A stretch of DNA of 64,000 bases from Variimorphobacter saccharofermentans (GCF_014174405.1 NZ_JACEGA010000001.1:3574501-3638500); one strand, 5' to 3'. Shown: positions 46,563-56,403, counted from the stretch's first letter. Notes: generated by a model not told the origin, from the letters alone. Made by a program: numbers and translations.

Positions 46563-47660
46563 CTATAATGTTCTTTTTATAATCTCGACAATCTGTCTAC
46601 AAGCCGTACCATCTCCATAGGGATTGGAGGCATGACTCATTTTATCATATTCTGCTCTGTCTGTGAGTAACCTTCGAAACTCCTGGTAGACTCTCTCTTC
46701 TTCCGTTCCAACCAGCTTTAAGGTTCCCGCAGCAACTCCTTCCGGTCGTTCCGTTGTGTTACGAAGTACTAACACAGGCTTCCCGAGACTTGGTGCTTCC
46801 TCCTGTATTCCGCCACTGTCTGTTAATACTAATTCAGCCGTATTCATAAAATTATGAAAATCCAGAACATCCAGTGGTTCTATAAGCTTTATTTGCTTAT
46901 GTTCTCCAAATACTGCATTTGCAGTATCACGTACCACTGGGTTTAGATGAATTGGATAAACTACCTTCACATCCTCAAATTCGTCTAAAACCCTCTTAAT
47001 CCCACGAAAGATTTGGTACATTGGTTCACCGAAGCTTTCCCTTCGATGCACAGTCATCAACACTAACCTGCTTCCCTTCGCCCACTCGAGAATTGGATGG
47101 GTATAATCCTTTCGGATACTTGTCTGTAAGGCATCAATCACAGTATTGCCTGTTACATAGATGGTATCCTCCCGCTTACCTTCCCTCAGAAGGTTCTGCC
47201 TTGCCGTATCCGTTGGTGCAAAGTGATAACGAGCAGTAATGCCAACTGCCTGACGGTTAAATTCTTCCGGATACGGGGCCGATAAGTCATAGGTTCGAAG
47301 CCCTGCCTCCACATGTCCTACCGGAATTTGCATATAAAAAGCAGCGAGAGCAGTAGCAAATGTGGTAGAGGTGTCCCCATGTACCAGCACAAGATCCGGT
47401 CTTTCTTTCTCCAATATGTTCTTCATTCCGGTTAATATACTGATTGTAATATCAAACAGAGTCTGGTTCTTTTGCATAATATCCAGGTTATAATCCGCAG
47501 TAACCTGGAAGCAGTCCATCACCTGATATAGCATCTGACGATGCTGACCTGTTAAACATACTATGGTATGAAATTCTTTATTCTTATATAGTTCTTTAAC
47601 CAACGGACACATTTTAATTGCCTCCGGTCTGGTTCCGAACACAACCATTACTTTTTTCAT
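46563..47660 (-). CDS. wecB: UDP-N-acetylglucosamine 2-epimerase (non-hydrolysing)
   Basis: 365 residues, the usual length for WecB/MnaA. N-terminal VVFGTRPEAIKMCPLV, the central VHGDTSTTFATALAAF and PVGHVEAGLRTYD, and the C-terminal LTDSGGIQEEAPSLGKPVLVLR are all diagnostic. It makes UDP-ManNAc from UDP-GlcNAc. Its ATG overlaps the stop of the BcsB-like gene, so it belongs to the operon and suggests that ManNAc or a derivative occurs in the product. A separate role in teichoic-acid linkage synthesis is also possible. Confidence 0.95.
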   Translation of the reverse strand: MKKVMVVFGTRPEAIKMCPLVKELYKNKEFHTIVCLTGQHRQMLYQVMDCFQVTADYNLDIMQKNQTLFDITISILTGMKNILEKERPDLVLVHGDTSTTFATALAAFYMQIPVGHVEAGLRTYDLSAPYPEEFNRQAVGITARYHFAPTDTARQNLLREGKREDTIYVTGNTVIDALQTSIRKDYTHPILEWAKGSRLVLMTVHRRESFGEPMYQIFRGIKRVLDEFEDVKVVYPIHLNPVVRDTANAVFGEHKQIKLIEPLDVLDFHNFMNTAELVLTDSGGIQEEAPSLGKPVLVLRNTTERPEGVAAGTLKLVGTEEERVYQEFRRLLTDRAEYDKMSHASNPYGDGTACRQIVEIIKRTL

Positions 47661-49933
47661 TCTGATTTATCCTCTTTCTTATCATGACTTCGTGCTCTCA
47701 ACAGGATAAGCACTGCTGCCAGTAATAACATTCCCATAGCTGCAATTGCCATTACGGTAAATACTACGGGCTGTTTGTTTTCTTTTACAAATTCTCCGAT
47801 GCTCGGCCGGTTATTACCATCCTCTTCTATCATAAATTCAAAGGTCTTTAACTCTAGATCCGAATCAAGCAATACACAATCACCTTTTAACCCCGCCCGT
47901 TCCTTTTTTGATGCAAGAAGAAGCTTCGCCTGTTCCAGAGTATCCTCCCCTGTACCACCAACTGCTAATATTGCTCTTTGGCTGGCGAAGGGTGATTTCA
48001 GAAGCTGGAAGGTAGCTATCTCTTTCGCATAATGGTCCGATAGGATGAGAGTACTGTTGCTTAAGAACGCATTCCCCGATTCATTATAGGCAAAATACAG
48101 CTGATCATTGATGGATTTCAAAAAATGGTTGTCTGTGCTTGTCCCCACCGTAATGATATTATAATTGGAGTCCGCTTCGGTAAATTCATTGGCGCGAATC
48201 ACTTTTAAGTCACCATACGCTTTGGTATTTTCGCCGCATAGGGCAACCACCTTGCCAAGCAGATCCAGCTCTCGGCTATCCGGTTCATCACTGGTAATAA
48301 GCATGACATCTGACAACGTTCCTCCGATCTGGTATGGTGAAGGAAAATGCTGAAAGGATAGCTTTGTAAGCTCCTTAGAAGGCAGGTATAATACAGAGTC
48401 CTCCGTTACATATGCCCAAGGCATCCGATCGTCTCTCATGGTACAGAACAGATCCCTTATTTCCAGATCAAATGCAATCTTAATTGAAGTTGCAGAGGTT
48501 CCTACCACATCTGCAGGCATGGTAAAGGTCAATTCATCCCCTGCTGCATATTCCTTGAGTAGCTTTTTACTGGCAATCGGAACGTCGCCCCAGTAAACAG
48601 TTATTAACGAACGATTAAAGTCAAGGTTCTCACTATAACGGAATTTCAGTGATATTTTACCGGCGGAAGATAATACATAATCCTTGCCAAACGGAAGATA
48701 CAATATCTCCTCATGATGGAATGGCCCAATGTAAGTAATTCCACTCCCAATTAAATCCTTAATCTTATAATTACCCACGATTAGCTGATTCAGCTCCTTT
48801 GCTTCAGCAGCCAGCGATGCACTATTTGCCTTAACATAGGCAGTACTTATCTTCTCCTGGGAAAGGCGCTCTTCATCAAGAAGCATATGAACTGCTTCCA
48901 TCAGATTTTCCTTCTGATCGGATACGATGAGCAGCATGGCATTTTGTCGTTCATCCTTCACACGTTTTACCATAACCCGATTAGAAAGATCTGATAGGCT
49001 TACCTTTTCATCATTCAGTAGAAGTCGTAATTCCTCCGGCAGGTTCTCCGTTAACGATATGACGATACGGTTTTTTGCCTTATTTGCCTGAGCATCTTTA
49101 TATAAACCCACAGATATTTTATTTTCTTCAGAAGTATGTGAGCTCATTCCTGCCATCAGATACATAGCTGCTGCAATTTCACTATTGTCTGACTGGTCAG
49201 ATACCAGAATAGCAGTTCCTTCTCCGGTTGGATTTACCGTAGATACAAAAGGGTAAGGAAAAAAGCTAATTTGATTATTATCCTCGATTAATTCATATCC
49301 GGCATATACATAGGAGTCTTCACTAATATTAATCCAACTAGACCAGGACTGGTCCTCCGTACAGCCTTCTGTATCATACATTCTGACATAGGACACCGCT
49401 TCCAATACATTATAGCCCTCTTTCAGTAGTTCTATGGGAATCGTTACATACACCAACTGAGTTCTTCCCTCCTGATAGGAAACGTTACAGGAATAAACCG
49501 GTGTGTTGTTCACCATGAAGGTTAGAGAAGCCGGAACCTCCTCCGTTATTAATTTACTGGTATTGTATTCAATTACGGTATATACAAATCTGGTATCCCA
49601 ATACTTCGGTATAGAAAAATAAAAGGAGGTGGAAGAGAATATCCCCTTAAGTACCCTGCTGCTGTCAAAGGAAAAATAGTTTTGGTAAGTTGTATCCGGA
49701 ATCTCAGGCTTTACCGTATTGGGCTTTGTTGCCTCATAGGGATCCGACTCCAGAATCTGCTCATAGGCTTCCTCCTTTGAGGACATCTCTTCTGTATCCT
49801 CGATATTTTCTGTCCCTGTGTTCACAGAAATCGGACTTATATCAGCAGTTGCCAATGCCGTATGTGCTTGTGTTGTAATAAACATTAGTATACAGCATAA
49901 TATTGATATTACTTTATGAACCGTTTTTCTCAT
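47657..49933 (-). CDS. BcsB-like membrane-anchored polysaccharide synthase subunit
   Basis: 758 residues from ATG 49933, chosen because AAAGGA lies 8 nt upstream and it falls just after the GT2 stop; the longer open frame from 50056 overlaps that gene. Signal peptide (about 5-28), long exported beta-rich part (YFSIPKYWDTRF, LTFMVNNTPVYSCNV, VTIPIELLKEGYNVLEA), and one C-terminal TM (about 720-745) with a charged tail. This is the arrangement of BcsB, which guides the nascent glycan away from the synthase. It lies directly after the GT2 synthase. Confidence 0.75.
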   Translation of the reverse strand: MRKTVHKVISILCCILMFITTQAHTALATADISPISVNTGTENIEDTEEMSSKEEAYEQILESDPYEATKPNTVKPEIPDTTYQNYFSFDSSRVLKGIFSSTSFYFSIPKYWDTRFVYTVIEYNTSKLITEEVPASLTFMVNNTPVYSCNVSYQEGRTQLVYVTIPIELLKEGYNVLEAVSYVRMYDTEGCTEDQSWSSWINISEDSYVYAGYELIEDNNQISFFPYPFVSTVNPTGEGTAILVSDQSDNSEIAAAMYLMAGMSSHTSEENKISVGLYKDAQANKAKNRIVISLTENLPEELRLLLNDEKVSLSDLSNRVMVKRVKDERQNAMLLIVSDQKENLMEAVHMLLDEERLSQEKISTAYVKANSASLAAEAKELNQLIVGNYKIKDLIGSGITYIGPFHHEEILYLPFGKDYVLSSAGKISLKFRYSENLDFNRSLITVYWGDVPIASKKLLKEYAAGDELTFTMPADVVGTSATSIKIAFDLEIRDLFCTMRDDRMPWAYVTEDSVLYLPSKELTKLSFQHFPSPYQIGGTLSDVMLITSDEPDSRELDLLGKVVALCGENTKAYGDLKVIRANEFTEADSNYNIITVGTSTDNHFLKSINDQLYFAYNESGNAFLSNSTLILSDHYAKEIATFQLLKSPFASQRAILAVGGTGEDTLEQAKLLLASKKERAGLKGDCVLLDSDLELKTFEFMIEEDGNNRPSIGEFVKENKQPVVFTVMAIAAMGMLLLAAVLILLRARSHDKKEDKSE

Positions 49934-49949
49934 AGCATTGTTCCTTTCG

Positions 49950-51233
49950 TTAAGTATTCCCTTTTCCATTCCCTGCCGTCTCAACATAGCGTACCGTTTT
50001 ATCCCACTTAACTTCTCTCTTGAATATCGCATCCGATATGGATTTGATAATCGCATTCACAACTACGGCTACCCACAGCTTTGAGTAGGAAAATAGCATA
50101 ATCAATACTAAAAAAGCGGATTGTAAGCTAAATTCATTTTCTTCCACTGCCAAGGTAATCATAACATTCAGCACGAATACCATAATTGCCATGACCCATA
50201 AAGTAGTAGAAAAGCCGCTTAAGAATACATGGACAAATCCAAGAATTCCGCTGACAAAAATAATATCCGAAAAAATAAGGGAAGATAGCATTAAAATATA
50301 AACCAATAAATAGTAAAAAACATCAAAGCGCATTCTTCCGCCTGATTTATCAAAAATATATTTAAAATTCTTCAGTAATACATAGATATTTCCTTTCGCC
50401 CATCTGGTGCGCTGCTTAAACCAGATCGAAAGTAGATGGGGTTCCTGCTCCCAGGTTACTGCCAGAGGCATCATTTTGATATAGTAACCCATGCGGTAAA
50501 TTCGAAAGCTGATTTCCGTATCTTCCGATAGAGCTTTGGGATCCCAGCCACCAATTTCCTCCACTATGCTTCTTCGCATAACAAAATTGGTTCCCGGAAT
50601 CGTACACAACTTAAAAAAGAAAAATCGACCCGCCTGGTTCATACACTGATAAGCCAATGTCTCAATATTGACAAAGCGTGTTAGTAATGTGGCGTTACGG
50701 TTTCTTGTACGGAATTTTCCAATCACCGCACCGATTTTATCATCCGACATCAGATTTTCCACTAAAAGTCTTAGCGCGCCTGGTTCCGGCGTATTATCAG
50801 CATCATAAATCGCAATTACACTTCCTTCAGCTACAGAAAATCCTATGTTAAGCGCATTTGATTTCCCCTTTCCTCCGGCCACACTGTCCGTATTAATCAC
50901 AATCAGCCTTCGATCCGGATTTTTATCCTGTATTTTTCGTAATACTTCTGCCGAATCATCGGAGGAATTATCATTAATCACGATAATTTCGTATTTATCA
51001 TGAGGATAGTCAAAGTTCAACAACGCAGCTACTGTTCTTTGTATTACAATGCTTTCATTATGAGCCGGAACCATGATGCTTACCATGGGGTACTCCTCTA
51101 AGGGGCAATGTCCATCCGTCTGCTTCACACGATGGTAATAAATAAATCCCCCAATGGAGAGTATGATATTAATGGCCATTAGAATCCATATTGCATAGAT
51201 GGAATAAAGCGAAATAATATCAGCAAAGGTCAT
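49950..51233 (-). CDS. Processive family 2 glycosyltransferase (polysaccharide synthase)
   Basis: 427 residues. N-terminal TM (about 8-32), GT2 domain with PAHNE (56-60), INDNSSDDS (86-94), DAD (144-146), SEDTE (236-240, the TED position) and QRTRW (274-278), then several TM helices. These are the full motif set of processive synthases like BcsA, IcaA and HasA. There is no PilZ domain after the TM part, so c-di-GMP cannot act through it directly. ATGA overlap with the DUF2334 gene; AAGGGGGAGAG upstream. The sugar it polymerises cannot be read from sequence. Confidence 0.9.
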   Translation of the reverse strand: MTFADIISLYSIYAIWILMAINIILSIGGFIYYHRVKQTDGHCPLEEYPMVSIMVPAHNESIVIQRTVAALLNFDYPHDKYEIIVINDNSSDDSAEVLRKIQDKNPDRRLIVINTDSVAGGKGKSNALNIGFSVAEGSVIAIYDADNTPEPGALRLLVENLMSDDKIGAVIGKFRTRNRNATLLTRFVNIETLAYQCMNQAGRFFFFKLCTIPGTNFVMRRSIVEEIGGWDPKALSEDTEISFRIYRMGYYIKMMPLAVTWEQEPHLLSIWFKQRTRWAKGNIYVLLKNFKYIFDKSGGRMRFDVFYYLLVYILMLSSLIFSDIIFVSGILGFVHVFLSGFSTTLWVMAIMVFVLNVMITLAVEENEFSLQSAFLVLIMLFSYSKLWVAVVVNAIIKSISDAIFKREVKWDKTVRYVETAGNGKGNT

Positions 51234-52798
51234 TTACTCTCTCCCCCTTCCTTTGGTAAGAGGAATTTATCCCGATTTAATTTTCTAGCCTTAATAATAA
51301 AGCCAATAAATACAACGGATGCAATCAGTACAAAGATAATAAGTTTCCGGTTCAACCCTTTTAGATCTTTCGCTATCCAATGAAAAACCGTAGATTGATA
51401 ATCAAAGTTATCATCATATTGGACAGGTTCATAGGCAATATCTGTTTTCTTATCATTCACATAAAGCTGTCCCTGCTCTGTATAAAAATAAAGTCCATCT
51501 GCATACACGGTACAATCAGTATCCCACAAGCTTTTTAGCGGAATATTGGACTGGATGCTGGTATCAATTTTCTCCTTAATCGCTTCAAATCCCTCATAGA
51601 TATCTAAATACATGGCTGTTGCATGGACCTTCGTCATGCTTTCTCCCGTCTGAACCAAGCCGATGGCCGGTCCCACCATCTTATGTCCGTCTTTATATAT
51701 AATATTAAACTGTTCTTCTAAGTTAAGCGCTACCTCGTCCTGATCCTGATAGAAAAATACTGTGGAGTACCTTTGTAACAATATTCTTGAGGTTTCTTCA
51801 AACATATGATTTTCCGGAACCTCAATTCCTAACGGATACACTCCGAGATTCGTATAGGCCTCTGTTCCAATGGTAAGGTACTTTTGTATCTGCGTAACAT
51901 TATCCTTATCCTTGATTATTGTAGGTGCATGCATGATTATCGCTCCACCATTAGCCTGAGCATATCGGAGCACATCACAAAATCTCTGCATTGCAGGGTA
52001 TTCTCCGTTTTGATATATAGGCATAACTGAAATTACAAATGGAAGTCGATATTTAATTAAGTAATCCACAATCTCCAGTAATTTTTCTGGTGGAGTAAAT
52101 GGATATACTTCATCCAATACAATATATTGGGCATAGGCATGGGGTTCTCCATTATACGGCCAAAGCCACTGAGCCACTTCCTTAATAAAGGATGCCTGCA
52201 TAAGTGCTTCCGTCATGTCAGAAATCGGAAGGTAGAGAAAATCAAGATATCTTGAATACAGGCCTGCCTCTTCTTCCTTTACTGATATAGAACCATTCTG
52301 ATAGGTTAATTCCCCATCCAGTAAAATAATATCCTGTTTACTAATCAATGCATCAAATTCATTTGATTCGGAAAACCGATATTTAACGGTGGCAATAGCT
52401 GAAGGTATCGATCGAAATCTTAAAGGATACCTCTGACTCTTCACATAATCCTCAACCCCTTCACTTCCCATCAGAAACACATTAAGATCCAGTTTCGCCA
52501 GCAGTTCCATAAACCGGCCCAGATCCCCGTGTAAACCATAGCATATCACATTATCATAGTGCTCCAGAACTGCTATGCTTTCATCCACGGTAAGGAATAC
52601 TGTACTATGCTGAAGATAGGTTAAGATTTTTACGATTGTTTGAATACCTTCAATTTCGTCCTTCGTGGGATTATTATTATATACAATCAATATTTCGGCG
52701 TCTTTATACTCTGAGGAGCTTGCTTTTGCTTTCACCGGAAGGAAGCCCACCGCTAGAATTAGCGCTAGTAGAAAAGCTATTACTCTTTTATACATCAT
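51230..52798 (-). CDS. Exported DUF2334 (polysaccharide deacetylase-like) protein
   Basis: About 522 residues from ATG 52798 (a GTG four codons upstream has no better ribosome binding site). Signal peptide MMYKRVIAFLLALILAVGFL, an N-terminal domain of unknown type, then the DUF2334 region with QYIVLDEVYPFTPPEKLLEI and the His-containing GGAIIMHAP. A C-terminal TM (about 490-510) anchors it. DUF2334 is related to NodB-type deacetylases. In this operon it may deacetylate the polymer outside the membrane, as PgaB or PelA do. It overlaps the gene before it. Confidence 0.75.
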   Translation of the reverse strand: MMYKRVIAFLLALILAVGFLPVKAKASSSEYKDAEILIVYNNNPTKDEIEGIQTIVKILTYLQHSTVFLTVDESIAVLEHYDNVICYGLHGDLGRFMELLAKLDLNVFLMGSEGVEDYVKSQRYPLRFRSIPSAIATVKYRFSESNEFDALISKQDIILLDGELTYQNGSISVKEEEAGLYSRYLDFLYLPISDMTEALMQASFIKEVAQWLWPYNGEPHAYAQYIVLDEVYPFTPPEKLLEIVDYLIKYRLPFVISVMPIYQNGEYPAMQRFCDVLRYAQANGGAIIMHAPTIIKDKDNVTQIQKYLTIGTEAYTNLGVYPLGIEVPENHMFEETSRILLQRYSTVFFYQDQDEVALNLEEQFNIIYKDGHKMVGPAIGLVQTGESMTKVHATAMYLDIYEGFEAIKEKIDTSIQSNIPLKSLWDTDCTVYADGLYFYTEQGQLYVNDKKTDIAYEPVQYDDNFDYQSTVFHWIAKDLKGLNRKLIIFVLIASVVFIGFIIKARKLNRDKFLLPKEGGESK

Positions 52799-53666
52799 AT
52801 TGAAGCTCACTTTCTGTACATTGCTTATAACGAATCAGATCCCGTCCAAAGGTTTCCTTGTCATACTGCAGATAACCAAACTGCAGATCAATCCGAATTA
52901 CTTTATTTTTTACAATCTCCGGCATTGCTTCAAAGGAAGTCAGTTTTTCCTTAACACGCCGTTTTACCATCTCTGCTCCCTCTGCATCACAGGACAATAT
53001 GATGGCTAAGGTTCCCTTATCATCAATTGCATATACTCTGTCTTCAATTCGGATAATATCCTGTACAATAGCTGCCAGTCTTTGTTTTACAATATCCAGA
53101 TTTTCTGTTCCGAGAACCTTCTTTAATTCCGCCTCATATCGAAGTGCAACAATCATCAAAGTAATATCAATTCCTTTTCTCGCGGCAAGACCAATTTGTC
53201 CCTGTAGATCCAGATATAATCCTTTGAGATTATATAGCCCTGTTAACGGATCAATTAGTACGAGTTTCGATACCTGATCCTTCAACATTATATTCTCGGC
53301 TTCTAGTCTGGCATTGCCGTTAATAAAGAAATTAACTGCTGCTATAGAAAGTAACGGATAAAAGATCCAGACAAAATGAAGCAACTGAATGGATTCTCCG
53401 CTAGAGTAGTAAAAAAACACCTTATACGTCGTATAGATTGTAATTTGAACTCCAGTTAGTACTACTGATGCCATTGTCATGCGAAAAGCAGCAAACAGCA
53501 TACAGAAAAAGGTAACTAAAAGCATAACGATAAATTCCAGTCTCATCTCCGTAGGGGTATCTATTACAATCAATGCTCCCGCAAAAAGTACTGCAAATAA
53601 AGCAAGAATACCAAGATCCTGCCTATAGAAAGTGATTCTCTTTGCATTTTGTGACTTAAGTTTCAT
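52788..53666 (-). CDS. Membrane protein with degenerate GGDEF domain and conserved I-site
   Basis: 292 residues from ATG 53666, with GGAGG 6 nt upstream (a longer frame from 53684 is less likely). About four TM helices (15-115), a short coiled coil, then a GGDEF-like domain starting DPLTGLYN (139-146). The active-site motif is DDKGT (215-219) in place of GG[DE]EF, so cyclase activity is not expected. However, R206xxD209 stands five residues before it, the same spacing as the inhibitory c-di-GMP-binding I-site of active cyclases. This resembles PelD, a c-di-GMP receptor of the Pel system, but without its GAF domain. Confidence 0.8.
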   Translation of the reverse strand: MKLKSQNAKRITFYRQDLGILALFAVLFAGALIVIDTPTEMRLEFIVMLLVTFFCMLFAAFRMTMASVVLTGVQITIYTTYKVFFYYSSGESIQLLHFVWIFYPLLSIAAVNFFINGNARLEAENIMLKDQVSKLVLIDPLTGLYNLKGLYLDLQGQIGLAARKGIDITLMIVALRYEAELKKVLGTENLDIVKQRLAAIVQDIIRIEDRVYAIDDKGTLAIILSCDAEGAEMVKRRVKEKLTSFEAMPEIVKNKVIRIDLQFGYLQYDKETFGRDLIRYKQCTESELQYDV

Positions 53667-55212
53667 TATTTCCTCCATCCTCAAATATCTTAAACTTCGA
53701 TAATGCTTCAGCTACCAGGAAATATACGATTAAATCAGTGGAAGCTCCCAGTAAAAAGGCATGCTGTGTGAATTCTGCATCCCCACTCATTACAATGGTA
53801 ATTGCTCCTTGTGATAATCCAATTGCCATTAAAATATAAGTAAGATCCATTAGCTTTATTGATGAGTTCTCTATCTCTGAAGCATTTTTCACTTTTTTTC
53901 TATTAACAAGATAGGTTAATACTAGTAAAATGAAAAGATATCCTACCGTCTGTGGTGCGAAATGAACCTTTATATAATTCCAACCTGACCAGAATACAGA
54001 CTTGGCCATGGGAGGCATTCCATAGCTTTTTTCATAGTTGCCACAATAGCTTCTATGAAGACTGTTTGTACTTTTAACTGCCACATCCAGCATTCTTAAA
54101 AAAGAAACCGGATGCTTTATATAATAAAAAATGATTTCCGAAGTATCATATTCATCAAAAAACCCCTGACTAAGCTTTTCATCATCAGGAAGAATAAAAG
54201 GGTAAAAATCATAAGCTGAGGTATTTGCCATTACAGAGTATGAGTTATGAATCCCAAACTCGGCCAAAGCCTTCTCCGGATTCGGTGCTTGAAATAACAC
54301 ACCACGAGTCATAGCATGGTATTTGCTCGTTAACGTAAAATCCGATTCCAGAGTAAACGAGGAAAGCATACCCATCATACTCATGAAGAATGCACAGAAT
54401 ACGTAACATACCTTCATACGTAACCTCTGATTAAAGAATAATGCCCTAATGAAAAAGCCTGCAATGGCAAATCCAATGACTCCACACTGTTGTCTCGAGG
54501 TGGTAAAAATACTTCCATATATCAATAACGCTACTATACTCCAGTAGCTCTCCTTCTTTCGCTGTATATTGCATAGGAATGCTACGCTGCCAATTAGGCA
54601 GATGAACCAGAGTGCTTCAGGATAAAACGAACTAAAATATGCAATATAGGATACATCCCCGAAGATAATTACGGATAATATCCCTATGGCGATTGCCTCC
54701 GAGAAGTTCTTAACCTTGTTCACTGCATTTTTTGTAAGTAGATATACGGCTGGAAGATATAGTACACCGTAGAGTAATGCTAAGAAACGTAGATCAAATA
54801 TCTGATCCCGTGTAAGCAATTGATCCAGTGTTACCGCTACCTGTACAATGATATCCTGGGAATTAGATGGCGCAAAGGCTCCTGCCTCATCTCCCCGTAA
54901 ATAGTATCTTCTTATGTAATAATTATTATAGATATCCTCAGGAGATTCTTCGATATAGGAAATACCGGCCCGATCCATAACCTTATATAGGGTTCCGTCA
55001 TCAGCTACACCAAGATACGGCGGAACAAATAGCATAACAATCCAAAGCAACCCCACTGCAACCGATGTAGCTATAGCGATACGATGGGGATTGTATTTGG
55101 CATACATCCCCTTGTTCACTATTTGCCGTTTTCCCACCAACCATTTCCATGCTTTTGAAAATCTCTGCAACGCGAAAACTAGCTTATTTCCCTTGTCTTT
55201 TCGATCTTGCAT
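53656..55212 (-). CDS. Polytopic membrane protein, glycan biosynthesis (WsfD-like)
   Basis: 518 residues, about 11 TM helices. The first exported loop has PPYLGVADDGTLYKVMDRAG, with an acidic pair as in GT-C-type transferases, and a later loop has GNYEKSYGMPPMAKS. It resembles proteins annotated as hexose transferase WsfD from S-layer glycan loci; the assignment is by memory of the family and is tentative. It overlaps the GtrB-like gene by 34 bp and the degenerate GGDEF gene by 11 bp. Probably uses the lipid-linked sugar made by the GtrB-like enzyme. Confidence 0.6.
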   Translation of the reverse strand: MQDRKDKGNKLVFALQRFSKAWKWLVGKRQIVNKGMYAKYNPHRIAIATSVAVGLLWIVMLFVPPYLGVADDGTLYKVMDRAGISYIEESPEDIYNNYYIRRYYLRGDEAGAFAPSNSQDIIVQVAVTLDQLLTRDQIFDLRFLALLYGVLYLPAVYLLTKNAVNKVKNFSEAIAIGILSVIIFGDVSYIAYFSSFYPEALWFICLIGSVAFLCNIQRKKESYWSIVALLIYGSIFTTSRQQCGVIGFAIAGFFIRALFFNQRLRMKVCYVFCAFFMSMMGMLSSFTLESDFTLTSKYHAMTRGVLFQAPNPEKALAEFGIHNSYSVMANTSAYDFYPFILPDDEKLSQGFFDEYDTSEIIFYYIKHPVSFLRMLDVAVKSTNSLHRSYCGNYEKSYGMPPMAKSVFWSGWNYIKVHFAPQTVGYLFILLVLTYLVNRKKVKNASEIENSSIKLMDLTYILMAIGLSQGAITIVMSGDAEFTQHAFLLGASTDLIVYFLVAEALSKFKIFEDGGNNET

Positions 55213-56186
55213 GTAAATTCCTCTTTCTCTTCCTGCTCAAAATCCTTAAGATAGCTTTCAATAAAATATCGAGGGCGCTTCTTGGTCTCAAGATATATCT
55301 TTCCAATATATTCTCCTACTATACCTATAGAAAGCAGTAACAATCCCCCGATGGCCCACACAGATACCGCTACACTGGCCCATCCAACTATTGTCTTGCC
55401 TGTAAAATAACGTACTAAAATATAAACCAGCATAAGAAGACTAAAGAGAAAAATAAAGCCCCCAAAAGCTGAAATCATACGAATTGGTCTGGTGCTGAAG
55501 GATGTTATGCCTTCCCAGGCAAATTCCATCATTTTCGTCAGAGGATATTTACTTTTACCTGCAAAGCGTGATTTCCTTTCATAATAAACAATATCCGTCT
55601 TATAACCGATTAATGGTATGATTCCTCTCAAGAAAAGGTTGACCTCCTGAAATTCATCCAGTCGTATCAGAGCCCGTTTACTCAGTAGTCGATAATCCGC
55701 ATGGTTATATATCGTCTTGGCTCCTAAGACATTCATCAGCCTATAATATAATTCTGCCGTTTTCTTCTTAAACCAAGAGTCTGTATCTCTGGAGCTTCTG
55801 ACTCCATAAACTACGTCACAGCCTTGTTGATACTTAAGCAGCATTTCATCTATTGCATCAATATCATCCTGTAAGTCCGCATCCATGGATATCACTACAT
55901 CAGCATCATCTTTAACAGTAAGAAGTCCGGCAAGCAATGCATATTGATGCCCCCTATTTATACTCAGATTAATACCGGAAATGATGGGATTTTTCTTGTG
56001 TAATTCACGGATAATCCTCCAGGTATCATCTTTTGATCCGTCATTTACAAAGGTTATCCTGCTTTTACTACTAAGTATTCCAAACTTTATCATCCCATCA
56101 ATTTTATAGAGTAATCGAGATGCAGTCTCCGGCAAAACCTCTTGTTCATTGTAACAGGGTATTACAATATTTAGTATGATACTCAT
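55179..56186 (-). CDS. GtrB/DPM1-like polyprenyl-phosphate glycosyltransferase
   Basis: 335 residues from ATG 56186 (AGGAAGGAT upstream; the longer frame from 56219 is unlikely). GT2 domain with IPCYNEQEVLP, FVNDGSKDDTW, MDADLQDD, and two C-terminal TM helices (about 230-300). This is the pattern of GtrB, ArnC and YkoT-like enzymes that load a sugar onto undecaprenyl phosphate on the inner face. First gene of the nine-gene operon. An extended -10 TGTTATAAT lies at 56283-56291. Confidence 0.88.
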   Translation of the reverse strand: MSIILNIVIPCYNEQEVLPETASRLLYKIDGMIKFGILSSKSRITFVNDGSKDDTWRIIRELHKKNPIISGINLSINRGHQYALLAGLLTVKDDADVVISMDADLQDDIDAIDEMLLKYQQGCDVVYGVRSSRDTDSWFKKKTAELYYRLMNVLGAKTIYNHADYRLLSKRALIRLDEFQEVNLFLRGIIPLIGYKTDIVYYERKSRFAGKSKYPLTKMMEFAWEGITSFSTRPIRMISAFGGFIFLFSLLMLVYILVRYFTGKTIVGWASVAVSVWAIGGLLLLSIGIVGEYIGKIYLETKKRPRYFIESYLKDFEQEEKEEFTCKIEKTREIS

Positions 56187-56282
56187 AAGCCCGATCCTTC
56201 CTTTTGAAATAGGACACAATAAATTTCATTTTCTTTGCATTAAAGTTGTTTCTATAGTTCAAATGTACTATTTTTGCTAATC

Positions 56283-56291
56283 ATTATAACA
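56283..56291 (-). promoter_or_regulatory. Candidate promoter of the polysaccharide operon
   Basis: Extended -10 TGTTATAAT on the minus strand, 97 bp upstream of the first ATG. No good -35 found. No c-di-GMP riboswitch pattern was recognised in the leader. Confidence 0.4.
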
Positions 56292-56403
56292 GAACTTTTC
56301 ACGCATTTCTACCACAATATTCACCATTTTTCTCTTATATCTTACAAATTATTATCAATTAATACTAATATACAACGACAGAATAATAATAATCGTGTTA
56401 ATA

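Noticed and set aside
49934..50056. 41-residue N-terminal extension of the BcsB-like gene
   Set aside because: It lies within the GT2 coding region and would put basic residues before the signal peptide; ATG 49933 has a proper ribosome binding site.
52788..53666. Active diguanylate cyclase
   Set aside because: The GG[DE]EF motif is replaced by DDKGT, so catalysis is not expected.
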